In this document: positions 1 through 7,247 of the stretch, in pieces
Layout of the letters: each line of letters opens with the position of its first letter
Position numbering within the stretch: the stretch's first letter is position 1
Assembly (NCBI GenBank): GCA_900768875.1
Contig: CAAGEP010000003.1
Coordinates: forward strand, 62,001 to 126,000
DNA: 64,000 nt
Direction: 5' to 3'
Origin: Alphaproteobacteria bacterium
Lineage (GTDB): Bacteria > Pseudomonadota > Alphaproteobacteria > CAAGCB01 > CAG-977
The notes under the pieces: model-generated
The model's database searches: none
What the model saw: the letters and a program-made list of their open reading frames with translations, nothing else
What the model was told of the DNA's origin: nothing
Translations under genes and position numbers: made by a program

Positions 1-1
1 A

Positions 2-535
2 GCGACTCTGGATTTGACGATGCAGGTTCGCACGGCGGCCACGGATACCAAAATTTTGGCCTTGAACGCGTCTATCGAAGCCGCCAAAACGGGTGAAAAA
101 GCCAAAACTTTCGGCGCGGTCGCTCTGGATATCCGCCGCCAAACCCAAAAAACGGAAGACGCCGCGGTGGGATTGTTGGAGCAGTTGAAAGTCGTTCAGC
201 AAGGGGCTTGCAATTTTGCGGAAGTTGTCAAAAGCATCGAACGGGAAACCCAAGCGACGGCTAAAACGGCCAAAGACGCCGCAAATCTGGCGCAGGACAG
301 AAAATCGGAAATCGAGCACGCATTGGCATTTTTGCAGTCGGCGGGAAACGAAACGGGACAGCTTCGGGATACGGCTCAATCGCTGCTGCCGTTGCTTAAA
401 GAATTGCCGGGCAGGCTGGATGTTGCGGAACACCAGCTGCCGTTTTTGGAACGTCAACTGACATCCATTCAGCAAAAAGTCGAAGACTTCGTCGCCGTTC
501 TGCCGACGTACGAAGAAGAAAAAGATCCCGATTAA
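2..535 (+). CDS. Methyl-accepting chemotaxis-like protein, C-terminal part (5' end outside window)
   Basis: The reading frame is open to the left edge, so the N-terminus, with any sensor and membrane segments, lies outside the window. Near the start is the hallmark of the chemoreceptor signalling hairpin, ILALNASIEAA, followed by a heptad-rich, Ala/Gln/Glu/Lys-rich helix for the remaining ~140 residues. Receptors of this family form coiled-coil dimers that control a CheA-type kinase. The tail departs from the family after the hairpin tip and has no obvious CheB/CheR docking pentapeptide. No che gene is visible here, so chemotaxis itself is unproven. The stop overlaps the convergent bamE-like gene by 4 bp. 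Confidence 0.72.
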   Translation, partial: ATLDLTMQVRTAATDTKILALNASIEAAKTGEKAKTFGAVALDIRRQTQKTEDAAVGLLEQLKVVQQGACNFAEVVKSIERETQATAKTAKDAANLAQDRKSEIEHALAFLQSAGNETGQLRDTAQSLLPLLKELPGRLDVAEHQLPFLERQLTSIQQKVEDFVAVLPTYEEEKDPD

Positions 536-975
536 TGTGCGGGGGCGTCAGTCGCCAATCGTCCGACATTGCCCGCCATCTGGTCAAAAAAGGACAATTC
601 CTTGCCGCCCGTTTCCGTTGTTTCCCGATCGGGCGAAATCACTTTGCCGTCCGCCAGCGTTTTTGTTTCGATGCCTTGCAAAACACCGGAACGGTCGAAT
701 CTTAAAACCGTAACGGTACGTTCAAATTCAACGGGCTTGAAAAAGGCCGTTCTTTTCTGTTTGGACATAATGTACAGCCAGTTTTCCGTGTCAAAAGTCG
801 ACCGCGCGGTCGGCGTGCCGAGCACACCGGCGACGGTCGTGTACGACGTTTCCCCGACTTTCAAAGACGCCAAATCGTCCGCATCCAACGCATCGCCGTG
901 CGTATCAATCATCGGGGCGCATCCGCTCAGTACAACGGCGGCGGTTAAAACTTTGAAACGAAAAAACGGAGGCAT
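532..975 (-). CDS. bamE: BamE/SmpA-OmlA family outer-membrane lipoprotein
   Basis: A 147-residue protein with a lipoprotein signal: hydrophobic stretch then lipobox VLSGC, predicting lipidation at Cys19. The mature part has the SmpA/OmlA layout, with a 'LKVGETSYTTVAGVLGTPT' segment (the family's 'G.s...v...lG.P' element) followed by an aromatic WLYI strand. BamE stabilises the BAM complex, which inserts beta-barrel proteins into the outer membrane. The start follows AAGAGGA with good spacing. It lies divergent from yceD, as omlA often does in alphaproteobacteria. The C-terminal ~30 residues are polar and probably disordered. Confidence 0.85.
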   Translation of the reverse strand: MPPFFRFKVLTAAVVLSGCAPMIDTHGDALDADDLASLKVGETSYTTVAGVLGTPTARSTFDTENWLYIMSKQKRTAFFKPVEFERTVTVLRFDRSGVLQGIETKTLADGKVISPDRETTETGGKELSFFDQMAGNVGRLATDAPAH

Positions 976-987
976 GTCCTCTTGTCC

Positions 988-1015
988 TTGAAAAAAAATC
1001 GAAGTGCTTTAGAAT
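988..1015 (+). promoter_or_regulatory. Candidate sigma70-type promoter for yceD
   Basis: TTGAAA at 988-993 and TAGAAT at 1010-1015 are separated by 16 bp and lie ~30 bp upstream of the yceD start, in the short gap from the divergent bamE-like gene. Recognised by eye only. Confidence 0.45.
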
Positions 1016-1045
1016 AAAACCGATTTTACACAAAGGACGTTGCGA

Positions 1046-1570
1046 ATGAAAGACTTAAATCCCGAATTTTCGTATATCATCGACATTACACGCTTGCCCG
1101 CCAAGGGGGAAAACATCAAAATCCAAGCCGACGATGCACAGAAAAAAGCGTTGGAAAGACGGTTGGGGCTTGAAAAAATCGATTCTTTTTGCGTTGACGC
1201 GTTGGTGCGCCCGTTGAACAAACATCAGGTGCGCGCAACCGGTACGGTCAAGGGGAAGATAACGCAAACCTGCGTTGTAACCCTGCAGTCTTTTGACGCC
1301 GAGGTCGAAGATTCGTTTAATGTGTTGTTTGAGGAGCCAAACCCCGCCGACTTGACGCTGAACGAAATCGATTTGGATATGAGCGACGCGGAAGAAGACG
1401 TCGATGTTTTGGAAAACAATAAAATCGATTTGGGCGAAGTGGCCGTTGAATACTTTTCGCTGGCTTTGGATCCTTTTCCGCACGCGCCGGATGTGTGCTT
1501 TTCCGACAAAATCGAGGACGAACCCCGCAAAAACGCTTTTTCCGCATTGGAAAAACTCAAAAAAGTGTAA
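1046..1570 (+). CDS. YceD/DUF177 family protein
   Basis: A 174-residue acidic protein of the DUF177/YceD family. The gene family is found beside rpmF (ribosomal protein L32) in most bacteria and has been linked to 23S rRNA and ribosome assembly. The core 'GTVKGKITQTCVVTLQSF' strand (conserved Cys in 'tC.vtLe') is present, as is the C-terminal 'Y.sLaLdpfPhapd' region. ATG 1046 is preferred over the in-frame TTG at 1040 because AAAGGA (1032-1037) is correctly spaced. rpmF follows 98 bp downstream with its own candidate promoter between. Confidence 0.88.
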   Translation: MKDLNPEFSYIIDITRLPAKGENIKIQADDAQKKALERRLGLEKIDSFCVDALVRPLNKHQVRATGTVKGKITQTCVVTLQSFDAEVEDSFNVLFEEPNPADLTLNEIDLDMSDAEEDVDVLENNKIDLGEVAVEYFSLALDPFPHAPDVCFSDKIEDEPRKNAFSALEKLKKV

Positions 1571-1576
1571 AAGAGC

Positions 1577-1605
1577 TTGCAGTTTTGCAAAATTTTTTAT
1601 ATAGC
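1577..1605 (+). promoter_or_regulatory. Candidate promoter upstream of rpmF
   Basis: TTGCAG (1577-1582) and TATAGC (1600-1605) are 17 bp apart in an AT-rich stretch between yceD and rpmF, leaving a leader of ~60 bp. This would let rpmF-plsX-fabH be transcribed separately from yceD. Confidence 0.4.
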
Positions 1606-1668
1606 ATAGGTCTTGAGTTTCGGTTCCTTTATCGGAACGCGTGTTCATTTTAATAAGAGAGAAAAAAA

Positions 1669-1863
1669 ATGGCTACACCCAGAAGTAAAAAATCCAAATC
1701 CGCACGCGATATGCGCCGTTCGCATTTGGCTTTGAAATCCAACGCTGTCATGGAATGCCCGAATTGCGGCGAAACCAAACGTCCTCATAACGTTTGCCCC
1801 GCTTGCGGCTATTACGACGGCAAGGAAGTCGTTTCCGCCAAAGTCGAAGAAAAAGCCGAATAA
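1669..1863 (+). CDS. rpmF: 50S ribosomal protein L32
   Basis: 64 residues with the typical basic N-terminus (ATPRSKKSKSARDMRRSH) and two zinc-binding pairs, CPNC and CPAC. This is the C+ (zinc-binding) form of L32, a small protein of the large ribosomal subunit. AGAGAG provides the ribosome binding site upstream. Its position between yceD and plsX is canonical. Confidence 0.97.
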   Translation: MATPRSKKSKSARDMRRSHLALKSNAVMECPNCGETKRPHNVCPACGYYDGKEVVSAKVEEKAE

Positions 1864-1880
1864 GCTTTAAGGCAAAGCTC

Positions 1881-2924
1881 GTGGATACGCAGCAGTCTGT
1901 TGTCATAGCGGTTGATGCTATGGGCGGCGATCATGCGCCTGACAGCGTGATAGCCGGTGTCAAGTCGGCGGAAAAACAATATTCCGATGTGCATTTCCTA
2001 ATTTTCGGCGACGAAGAAAAGGTCAAGCCGTACATCGAAAAATACGGCCTTTCCGCCGATAGGTTCGACTTCGTGCACACGCCCGATTATGTGGCCAGCA
2101 ACGAAAAACCGTCGGTTGCCGTGCGGCAGGGGCGCAAGTCCAGCTTGTGGCTGGCGATTGATGCCGTCAAGCAGGGACAGGCGAATGCCGTGGTCAGTTC
2201 GGGCAATACGGGCGCGCTGATGGCGTTTTCAAAGCTGATTCTCGGCACGATGCCGGGGATTCACCGTCCCGCGATTGTAACGATTCTGCCGACGCGCAAA
2301 GGCGAATGCGTCGTTTTGGATTTGGGGGCGAACGCCGAATGCGATGCCCGCAATCTGGTCGAATTCGCCGTTATGGGCGAAGCGTATTGCCGCGCCGTGC
2401 TGAAACGCGAACAGCCGACTTTGGGACTGCTGAACATCGGTTCGGAAGACATCAAAGGACGCGATGAAATTCGCGAAGCCGCTCAGATTTTGCGCGAGTC
2501 GGAGTTGAATTCAAATTTCAAAGGCTTTGTCGAATCCGACGACATCGCTTTGGGAACCGTCGACGTGTTCGTTACCGACGGCTTTACGGGCAATATCGCT
2601 CTGAAAGCCATTGAAGGGACGGCGCGCCTGATGGTCAATCTGCTGAAAGACGTCGCCGCCAGCAGCTTGCTTTCAAAGCTGGGCTTTTTGCTGGCTCTGC
2701 CCGCGCTGAAGCGGTTGAAAAAGAAAATGGATCCCGGTCGCTACAACGGCGCCATGCTGGTCGGCTTGAAAGGGATTTCGATTAAAAGTCACGGCGGAGC
2801 CGACGCTTTCGGATTCGCCAATGCTCTGGGCGTTGCCGTCAATGCCGTTAAACGCGACTTGCAGGGCAATATCGCCAAACAGCTGGCGAACATCAGTTTG
2901 GAAAAAGAGGAAGCAGAACAATGA
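1881..2924 (+). CDS. plsX: Phosphate acyltransferase PlsX
   Basis: Peripheral membrane enzyme that converts acyl-ACP to acyl-phosphate for phospholipid synthesis with PlsY. The N-terminal 'AVDAMGGDHAP' signature, 'NTGALMAFS' and 'VTDGFTGN' motifs are all present, and the length (347 aa) matches the family. The frame is open back into rpmF. GTG 1881 is chosen because it leaves the usual short segment before the AVDAMGG strand and avoids overlapping rpmF. The stop overlaps the fabH start by 4 bp (ATGA), indicating translational coupling. Confidence 0.95.
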   Translation: MDTQQSVVIAVDAMGGDHAPDSVIAGVKSAEKQYSDVHFLIFGDEEKVKPYIEKYGLSADRFDFVHTPDYVASNEKPSVAVRQGRKSSLWLAIDAVKQGQANAVVSSGNTGALMAFSKLILGTMPGIHRPAIVTILPTRKGECVVLDLGANAECDARNLVEFAVMGEAYCRAVLKREQPTLGLLNIGSEDIKGRDEIREAAQILRESELNSNFKGFVESDDIALGTVDVFVTDGFTGNIALKAIEGTARLMVNLLKDVAASSLLSKLGFLLALPALKRLKKKMDPGRYNGAMLVGLKGISIKSHGGADAFGFANALGVAVNAVKRDLQGNIAKQLANISLEKEEAEQ

Positions 2925-3880
2925 CAATCCGTTCCCGTATTGCAGGTTTCGGCGGCTATTTGCCCGAAACGGTCAAATCCAATGACGACATGGCGAAAAT
3001 CGTTGAAACCAGCGATGAATGGATTGTCGAACGCACGGGTATCCGTTTCCGCCATTTCGCGGATGAAAGAACGCTGACGTCCGATTTGGCGATTCATGCC
3101 GCGCAAAAAGCTTTGGCGGCGGCGGGAATAACGGGTGCTGATATTGATGTCATCGTTTTGGGGACGGTTACGCCCGATCGCACGTTCCCCGCGACGGCGG
3201 CTTATGTTCAGGCTGCTATCGGGATGACGGGCGGATGCGCTTTCGATTTGTCCGCGGCGTGTTCCGGATTTTTGTACGCTTTGAAAATGGCGGACAACAT
3301 GATTCGCTTGGGACAGGCGAAAAACGCGTTGGTTATCGGCGTCGAAACCTTGTCCAAAATCACGGACTTTACGGACAGAAACACATGCGTTTTGTTCGGT
3401 GACGGCGCGGGCGCGGCTGTGTTGCAGGCGCATGAAGGCGAAGACGGCGTTATCGATACGCTGATTCGTTCGGACGGACGCCATGCGCCCGATTTGTACG
3501 CGACGGGCGGTCCTTCTTTCAATCACGAAGTCGGGTATATCACCATGAACGGACGCGAAGTTTTCCGTCACGCCAGTGTTAATATGGCGGACGCTTCCGC
3601 CGAAGTTCTGGCTAAAAACGGCTATACGGTCGACGATGTCGATTGGTTTGTTCCGCATCAGGCGAATATCCGCATTATGGAAGCGGTCGCCAAACGCTTG
3701 GGCATGCCGGCGGAAAAGGTTCTGACGACGGTGGACAAGCATGCCAACACGTCGGCGGCATCGATTCCTTTGGCGTTGGCGGACGGGGCTGAACGCGGAC
3801 TTTTGAAAAAAGGTCATTTGATTCTGTCGCCTGCAATGGGGGCGGGCTTTACATGGGGCGCAACGCTGATTCGCCTGTGA
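2921..3880 (+). CDS. fabH: Beta-ketoacyl-ACP synthase III
   Basis: Starts fatty-acid synthesis by condensing acetyl-CoA with malonyl-ACP. The 319-residue protein has the complete catalytic triad: Cys114 (in SAACSGFLYA), His246 (PHQANIRIM) and Asn276 (KHANTSAAS). The 'GAGAAVL' and C-terminal glycine-rich 'GAGFTWGA' segments are also present. It is coupled to plsX by an ATGA overlap. Confidence 0.97.
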   Translation: MTIRSRIAGFGGYLPETVKSNDDMAKIVETSDEWIVERTGIRFRHFADERTLTSDLAIHAAQKALAAAGITGADIDVIVLGTVTPDRTFPATAAYVQAAIGMTGGCAFDLSAACSGFLYALKMADNMIRLGQAKNALVIGVETLSKITDFTDRNTCVLFGDGAGAAVLQAHEGEDGVIDTLIRSDGRHAPDLYATGGPSFNHEVGYITMNGREVFRHASVNMADASAEVLAKNGYTVDDVDWFVPHQANIRIMEAVAKRLGMPAEKVLTTVDKHANTSAASIPLALADGAERGLLKKGHLILSPAMGAGFTWGATLIRL

Positions 3881-3978
3881 AAAAGCCCGTTTTTCGGTAA
3901 AACGACATTAAATCCTTGAAAAAATGAAAAATATTCCTTACGCTGAATATGTGTCCTTTGGGTAAGGAGGAGTTTTTT

Positions 3979-4275
3979 ATGACCGAAAAAAACATTACAC
4001 GCGCCGAATTGGCGGAAGCTGTTTATCATGAAGTCGGTTTGTCGTCCAGCGAATCCGCAAAGTTGTTGGATCAGGTGCTGAATGAGATTTCAGCCGCTTT
4101 GGAACGCGGGGATACCGTCAAGCTGTCTTCGTTCGGCACTTTCAGCGTGCGCAACAAAAGGATGCGCATGGGGCGGAATCCGAAAACGGGGGTCGAGGTG
4201 CCGATTACGCCGCGCCGTATTCTGTCGTTTCGTCCGTCGCAGATTTTAAAACAGCAAGTCAACGCGAAAAAATAG
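3979..4275 (+). CDS. ihfA: Integration host factor, alpha subunit
   Basis: A 98-residue HU/IHF-family DNA-bending protein. It has the 'GRNPKTGVEVPITPRRILSF' beta-arm region with the intercalating proline, and an N-terminal 'TRAELAEAVY' helix typical of the alpha subunit. IHF bends DNA in recombination, replication and transcription control. ATG 3979 follows a perfect TAAGGAGG (3963-3970); an upstream in-frame start at 3949 is not supported. The merR-type gene follows after 3 bp, as in many alphaproteobacteria. Confidence 0.94.
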   Translation: MTEKNITRAELAEAVYHEVGLSSSESAKLLDQVLNEISAALERGDTVKLSSFGTFSVRNKRMRMGRNPKTGVEVPITPRRILSFRPSQILKQQVNAKK

Positions 4276-4278
4276 CTC

Positions 4279-4680
4279 ATGGAATCGGAAGTCGAAAACG
4301 CAGATTTGCAGGACAAAAAGGCGGCGCGCGCATTCCGCACGATTGCCGAAGTGTCCGATGAGTTGAACGTTCCGGCGCATGTTTTGCGTTTTTGGGAAAA
4401 AAAGTTTTCCGAAGTTTCACCCGTTCAACGGGCGGGCGGTCGCCGTTATTACCGTCCCGAAGATATCGCTTTACTGAAAAAAATCGAATATCTGCTGCAC
4501 AATCAGGGATATACCATCAAAGGGGTTCAAAAATTATTGAAAGACGGTGCCGTCAATTCCGCTTTGGAACAGTCGACAGTCGAGCAGACCGCAGAACAAG
4601 GCGTTGAAAACAAAGCGGAATTAGAAAATGTGATTGCTGAATTGGAAGAAATCGCGGCATTGTTAAAAAAAGTAATTTAA
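4279..4680 (+). CDS. MerR family regulator (alphaproteobacterial ihfA-linked type)
   Basis: 133 residues. A MerR-type winged helix (residues ~20-85) carries 'FRTIAEVSDELNVPAHVLRFWEKKF' split over helix 1-2, then the 'RRYYRPEDIALLKKI' wing and 'GYTIKGVQKLL'. The C-terminal ~45 residues are Glu-rich and helical, probably a dimerisation helix. No metal-binding cysteines are visible, so a metal sensor is unlikely. Cotranscribed with ihfA; the target is unknown. It ends ~45 bp before tRNA-Pro. Confidence 0.9.
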   Translation: MESEVENADLQDKKAARAFRTIAEVSDELNVPAHVLRFWEKKFSEVSPVQRAGGRRYYRPEDIALLKKIEYLLHNQGYTIKGVQKLLKDGAVNSALEQSTVEQTAEQGVENKAELENVIAELEEIAALLKKVI

Positions 4681-4725
4681 TTGTTGCAATCGGGAATCAA
4701 AACAGGTATATTCCCTTCTGTTCGT

Positions 4726-4802
4726 CGGAGCGTGGCGCAGTCTGGTAGCGCACTTGTATGGGGTGCAAGGGGTCCCGAGTTCGAATCTCGGCGCTCCGAC
4801 CA
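4726..4802 (+). tRNA. tRNA-Pro (anticodon GGG)
   Basis: A 77-nt cloverleaf. Acceptor CGGAGCG pairs with CGCTCCG, the discriminator is A and CCA is encoded. The anticodon stem CTTGT/GCAAG closes the loop ATGGGGT, giving anticodon GGG. The T arm reads CCGAG-TTCGAAT-CTCGG. The adjacent recombinase and phage cassette make it a possible integration landmark. Confidence 0.97.
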
Positions 4803-4810
4803 AAATAAAG

Positions 4811-4845
4811 CGGGTGAGGATTTTTTAATCTTCACCCGTTTTTTT
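4811..4845 (+). terminator. Intrinsic terminator of tRNA-Pro
   Basis: A 12-bp stem (CGGGTGAGGATT / AATCTTCACCCG, one G-T pair) with a TTTT loop, followed by a run of seven Ts, directly after the tRNA. Confidence 0.85.
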
Positions 4846-5038
4846 ATCTGGAATGACACTCGTCGGCGATATCTAAGGAGCCTGTGTCGGAAGAAGCTTT
4901 CGCAATGGGCGAAAATGTTTGATGCAGTAACGGCTGAGAAAGCAAAGCTTTTTAAAAATCGGGAAAAACTAAGGTTGCCGTAGAAGGGGGCTTATTGTTC
5001 AAATTTCATTCTTTGGAACTAATACGAAAGGATGAAAA

Positions 5039-5635
5039 ATGACAATTTACGGATATATCCGCGTTTCTACGGACAAACAAACGACGGAAAACCAACGCTT
5101 TGAAATCAATCGCTTCTTGGCTGAAAAGGGGTTGCGAGTCGACAAGTGGGTCAATGAAACGGTCAGTGGAACGGTTTGTTTCAGAAAAAGGCGGTTGGGA
5201 GCCGCTTTGTGCCGGTTGCACAAGGGTGATGTTTTGATTTGTTCCGAATTGTCGCGCTTGGGGCGTACGATTTTGGATGTGTTGACCATTCTAAACCGTT
5301 GTATCGAAAAACAAGCCAACGTTTGGACCGTCAAAGAACGTTATACTTTGGGGGATGATATCCAGTCCCAGATGCTGGCCTTTGTTTTTTCCATGGTTGC
5401 GCAGTTGGAACGCGCGCTAATCAGTCAAAGAACGAAAGAGGCGCTGCAGCGTTTGAAGGCGGAAGGTAAAAAATTGGGACGTCCGTACGGCGGACGGAAC
5501 AAACGGCATATATTGGACGGAAGAGAAACTGAAATCAAAAGATTGAGGGCGAACGGCCTGTCCAAAAAAACAATCGCGGGCAAACTAAAAGTCAGCTACG
5601 GAACGATTTCTAATTTTTTCAGAAAAAATCCATAA
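5039..5635 (+). CDS. Serine recombinase, DNA invertase/resolvase type
   Basis: 198 residues. The resolvase catalytic domain opens with YGYIRVST (nucleophile Ser10) and continues with 'DVLICSELSRLGRT' and 'AQLERALISQRTKEAL'. The C-terminus is a short Hin-type helix-turn-helix (KKTIAGKLKVSYGTISNFF). The size fits small invertases or resolvases, not large phage integrases. The family cuts both strands at short inverted sites through a phosphoserine link. The start follows AAAGGATG. It stands alone between tRNA-Pro and an orphan tail-fibre cassette, so inversion or exchange of tail-fibre segments is the likely job, as with Gin/Pin. No crossover site could be defined by eye. Confidence 0.9.
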   Translation: MTIYGYIRVSTDKQTTENQRFEINRFLAEKGLRVDKWVNETVSGTVCFRKRRLGAALCRLHKGDVLICSELSRLGRTILDVLTILNRCIEKQANVWTVKERYTLGDDIQSQMLAFVFSMVAQLERALISQRTKEALQRLKAEGKKLGRPYGGRNKRHILDGRETEIKRLRANGLSKKTIAGKLKVSYGTISNFFRKNP

Positions 5636-5639
5636 AAGG

Positions 5640-5671
5640 AAGCTCTCTCCGTTTTACGGAGGGAGCTTTTC
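5640..5671 (+). terminator. Terminator of the recombinase gene
   Basis: AAGCTCTCTCCG-TTTTA-CGGAGGGAGCTT hairpin (one wobble pair) followed by a T-rich tail, 4 bp after the recombinase stop. Confidence 0.85.
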
Positions 5672-5680
5672 TATATACAA

Positions 5681-5707
5681 AAAAGCCGTTGAAAATCAAC
5701 GGCTTTT
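5681..5707 (+). terminator. Second hairpin terminator, usable on both strands
   Basis: A perfect 12-bp inverted repeat, AAAAGCCGTTGA / TCAACGGCTTTT, with a 3-nt AAA loop. A and T runs on either side make it functional in both directions. Two terminators 10 bp apart after one gene suggest a joint between DNA of different origin. Confidence 0.75.
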
Positions 5708-5711
5708 GAAG

Positions 5712-5727
5712 TGGTTGGGGCGGCTGG
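5712..5727 (-). other. tRNA 3'-end-like fragment (possible attachment-site remnant)
   Basis: Read on the minus strand, these 16 bases are CCAGC-CGCCCCA-A-CCA: a T-stem 3' half, a seven-base acceptor 3' half, a discriminator and CCA. No matching 5' half (TGGGGCG) or T loop lies next to it, so it is not a tRNA gene. The region from 5636 to 5981 otherwise holds only two terminators, an AT-rich promoter and a leader hairpin. The match may be chance. Confidence 0.25.
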
Positions 5728-5881
5728 AGGTGAATTTTTTTGCTTGCCTTTTCAAAAAGACCAAGATTTCTGCGATTTTTTTTCATTTCAACTTTCTCAA
5801 CGAGCCGAATTAAGCCGACCGACCGTTACCGCCCTTTTGTGCGGAAGCGCTAAAATCAGCATCGAAAACAAATATTTACAG

Positions 5882-5910
5882 TTGACTTTTAAAAAAATAT
5901 ATGACATTAT
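5882..5910 (+). promoter_or_regulatory. Promoter of the tail-fibre cassette
   Basis: TTGACT (5882-5887), 17-bp AT-rich spacer, CATTAT (5905-5910), ~70 bp upstream of the tail-fibre start. One of the better sigma70-like promoters visible in the window. It implies the cassette is expressed on its own rather than from a prophage late promoter. Confidence 0.55.
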
Positions 5911-5942
5911 GTGATAAATTGAAAAATGTGTTGATAAGTTTA

Positions 5943-5965
5943 GGCGGGAATATCCCGTCTTTTTT
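5943..5965 (+). terminator. Hairpin plus T run in the tail-fibre leader
   Basis: GGCGGGA-ATA-TCCCGTC followed by TTTTTT, ending 16 bp before the tail-fibre ATG and just ahead of its AAGGAG ribosome site. It resembles the hairpin that closes the cassette at 7218-7243 (shared GGGA...TCCCGTC core). It may be a relict terminator of an earlier upstream cassette or an attenuator. Confidence 0.5.
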
Positions 5966-5981
5966 ATTGAAAGGAGAAGAT

Positions 5982-6857
5982 ATGACGGTAAGCAGTCAAA
6001 CAAACAAAATCATCTATATCGGAAACGGGGTTGCGAAAGAGTTTGCAATCCCGTTTTCTTTTTTGGAACAGAAGCATATCAAAGTCAGACAAAAGGAAAA
6101 CGACATACAGACCGAACGGACGGACTGGGAAATCAACGGCGGAAACATCGTTTTCAAAACGGCTCCCGAAAGCGGGGCTGAAATCGCGATTGTGCGCGAA
6201 GTGCCTTTGACGCAGGAAACGGACTACCGCGACAACGAGATTCTGCACGCCGAAACCTTGGAGCGCAACTTTGACAAGCTGACGATGCAAGTCCAACAGT
6301 TGGAGGAAAAATCCGCGCGCGCGGTAACGGTGGACATCTTCGACGATACGGCGGCGGCAAGTCTGATTCCCAGTATCAGAAAAGCGGTGTCGGATTGCCA
6401 AACGGCGGTTGAAACGACGGCGGCAAACGCGCAAACGGCGGCGGAACGGGCAAGCGCGGCATCAACCAGCGCGGTCGACGCCGCGGCGTCGGAAACGAAC
6501 GCGGCGGCGATGCTGGGGACAAAAGCGAATGCCGATTTGAACAATCTGACGGCGAACGGGAAGGAAAATCTGGCGGAAATGCTGATGCCGGATTATTCCA
6601 GAACGGTCGTTCTGACCGCGGGCGTCGCGTACACGGCAAGCTGCGCCGGCGTGTTTTGCGGTTACTATCGCGGAACGGCTGGAACCGGAACGACCTATAC
6701 GGTTAACGGTTTCACGCAAACGTACGCCGCCGGATTTGACGACAACCTCCGCCCTTCCGGCGCGTCGTTTTTTGTTTTTGTGTCAAAGGGCGAAAGCTAT
6801 TCCGCCGCCCGGGCGAACAATTTGTATTTCATTCCGTTGAAAGGAGTTGCGGCATGA
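5982..6857 (+). CDS. Phage tail-fibre protein with T7-type N-terminal domain
   Basis: 291 residues. Positions ~8-115 follow the T7 gp17 N-terminal tail-attachment pattern ('GNGVAKEFAIPFSFLEQ...', then 'IAIVREVPLTQETDYRDNEILHAETLERNFDKL'). An Ala/Thr/Glu-rich coiled coil (~155-215) comes next, then a short globular C-terminal tip (~215-291) that would bind the receptor. Such fibres are trimeric. ATG 5982 follows GAAAGGAG. No head, baseplate or lysis genes lie nearby, so this is an orphan cassette. A diverged inverted piece of a related gene lies at 24374-24546. The tip is too short to predict a ligand. Confidence 0.8.
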   Translation: MTVSSQTNKIIYIGNGVAKEFAIPFSFLEQKHIKVRQKENDIQTERTDWEINGGNIVFKTAPESGAEIAIVREVPLTQETDYRDNEILHAETLERNFDKLTMQVQQLEEKSARAVTVDIFDDTAAASLIPSIRKAVSDCQTAVETTAANAQTAAERASAASTSAVDAAASETNAAAMLGTKANADLNNLTANGKENLAEMLMPDYSRTVVLTAGVAYTASCAGVFCGYYRGTAGTGTTYTVNGFTQTYAAGFDDNLRPSGASFFVFVSKGESYSAARANNLYFIPLKGVAA

Positions 6858-7207
6858 CAATTTTTTATGAAAAGAAAAACGGCAAAATCATTCGCTGGAC
6901 ACATTCGGAACAGCAAGCCGTTTTAGAAAAGATGACGGAACGATGTTCCGATGAAGATTTGGTCAAAACGGAAGACGGCGACTATTTTTTGCGCGGCGAG
7001 GTTCCCGATGTTCCGGAAGAACGGAAGGCGGAAAAAATCAGAGCAAAACGAAACCGCTTTTTATGCGAAAGCGATTGGACGCAGACGCTTGACTCGCCTT
7101 TAACGGCGAAAGAACGCGAAGAATGGGCGTTGTATCGACAGGAATTGCGCGATATAACGAAACAATTATCTTTTCCAAATTCGGTTGTTTGGCCGGAAAT
7201 GGAATAA
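6854..7207 (+). CDS. Tail-fibre assembly chaperone-like protein
   Basis: 117 residues overlapping the tail-fibre gene by ATGA. The C-terminal half has the recognisable 'SDWTQTLDSPLTAKEREEW' plus 'YRQELRDITKQ...FPNSVVWPEM' arrangement common to phage tail-fibre assembly (Tfa/DUF4376-like) proteins. These bind the fibre tip and help it trimerise. The N-terminal half is charged and poorly conserved, as expected of a partner-specific region. With the fibre gene it forms a closed two-gene unit ending in the terminator at 7218-7247. Confidence 0.75.
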   Translation: MTIFYEKKNGKIIRWTHSEQQAVLEKMTERCSDEDLVKTEDGDYFLRGEVPDVPEERKAEKIRAKRNRFLCESDWTQTLDSPLTAKEREEWALYRQELRDITKQLSFPNSVVWPEME

Positions 7208-7217
7208 CAAAACAGGG

Positions 7218-7247
7218 AAAGGACGGGATAATTCCCGTCCTTTTACC
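7218..7247. terminator. Bidirectional terminator between the phage cassette and the polysaccharide operon
   Basis: AAAGGACGGGA / TCCCGTCCTTT, an 11-bp perfect stem with a 4-nt loop, followed by T on the plus side and flanked by A on the other. It sits between convergent genes and can serve both. Confidence 0.8.

Noticed and set aside
4681..4983. Plus-strand open frame running through tRNA-Pro
   Set aside because: It reads across the tRNA and its terminator; its C-terminal residues look lysine-rich by base composition only and no ribosome site supports it.
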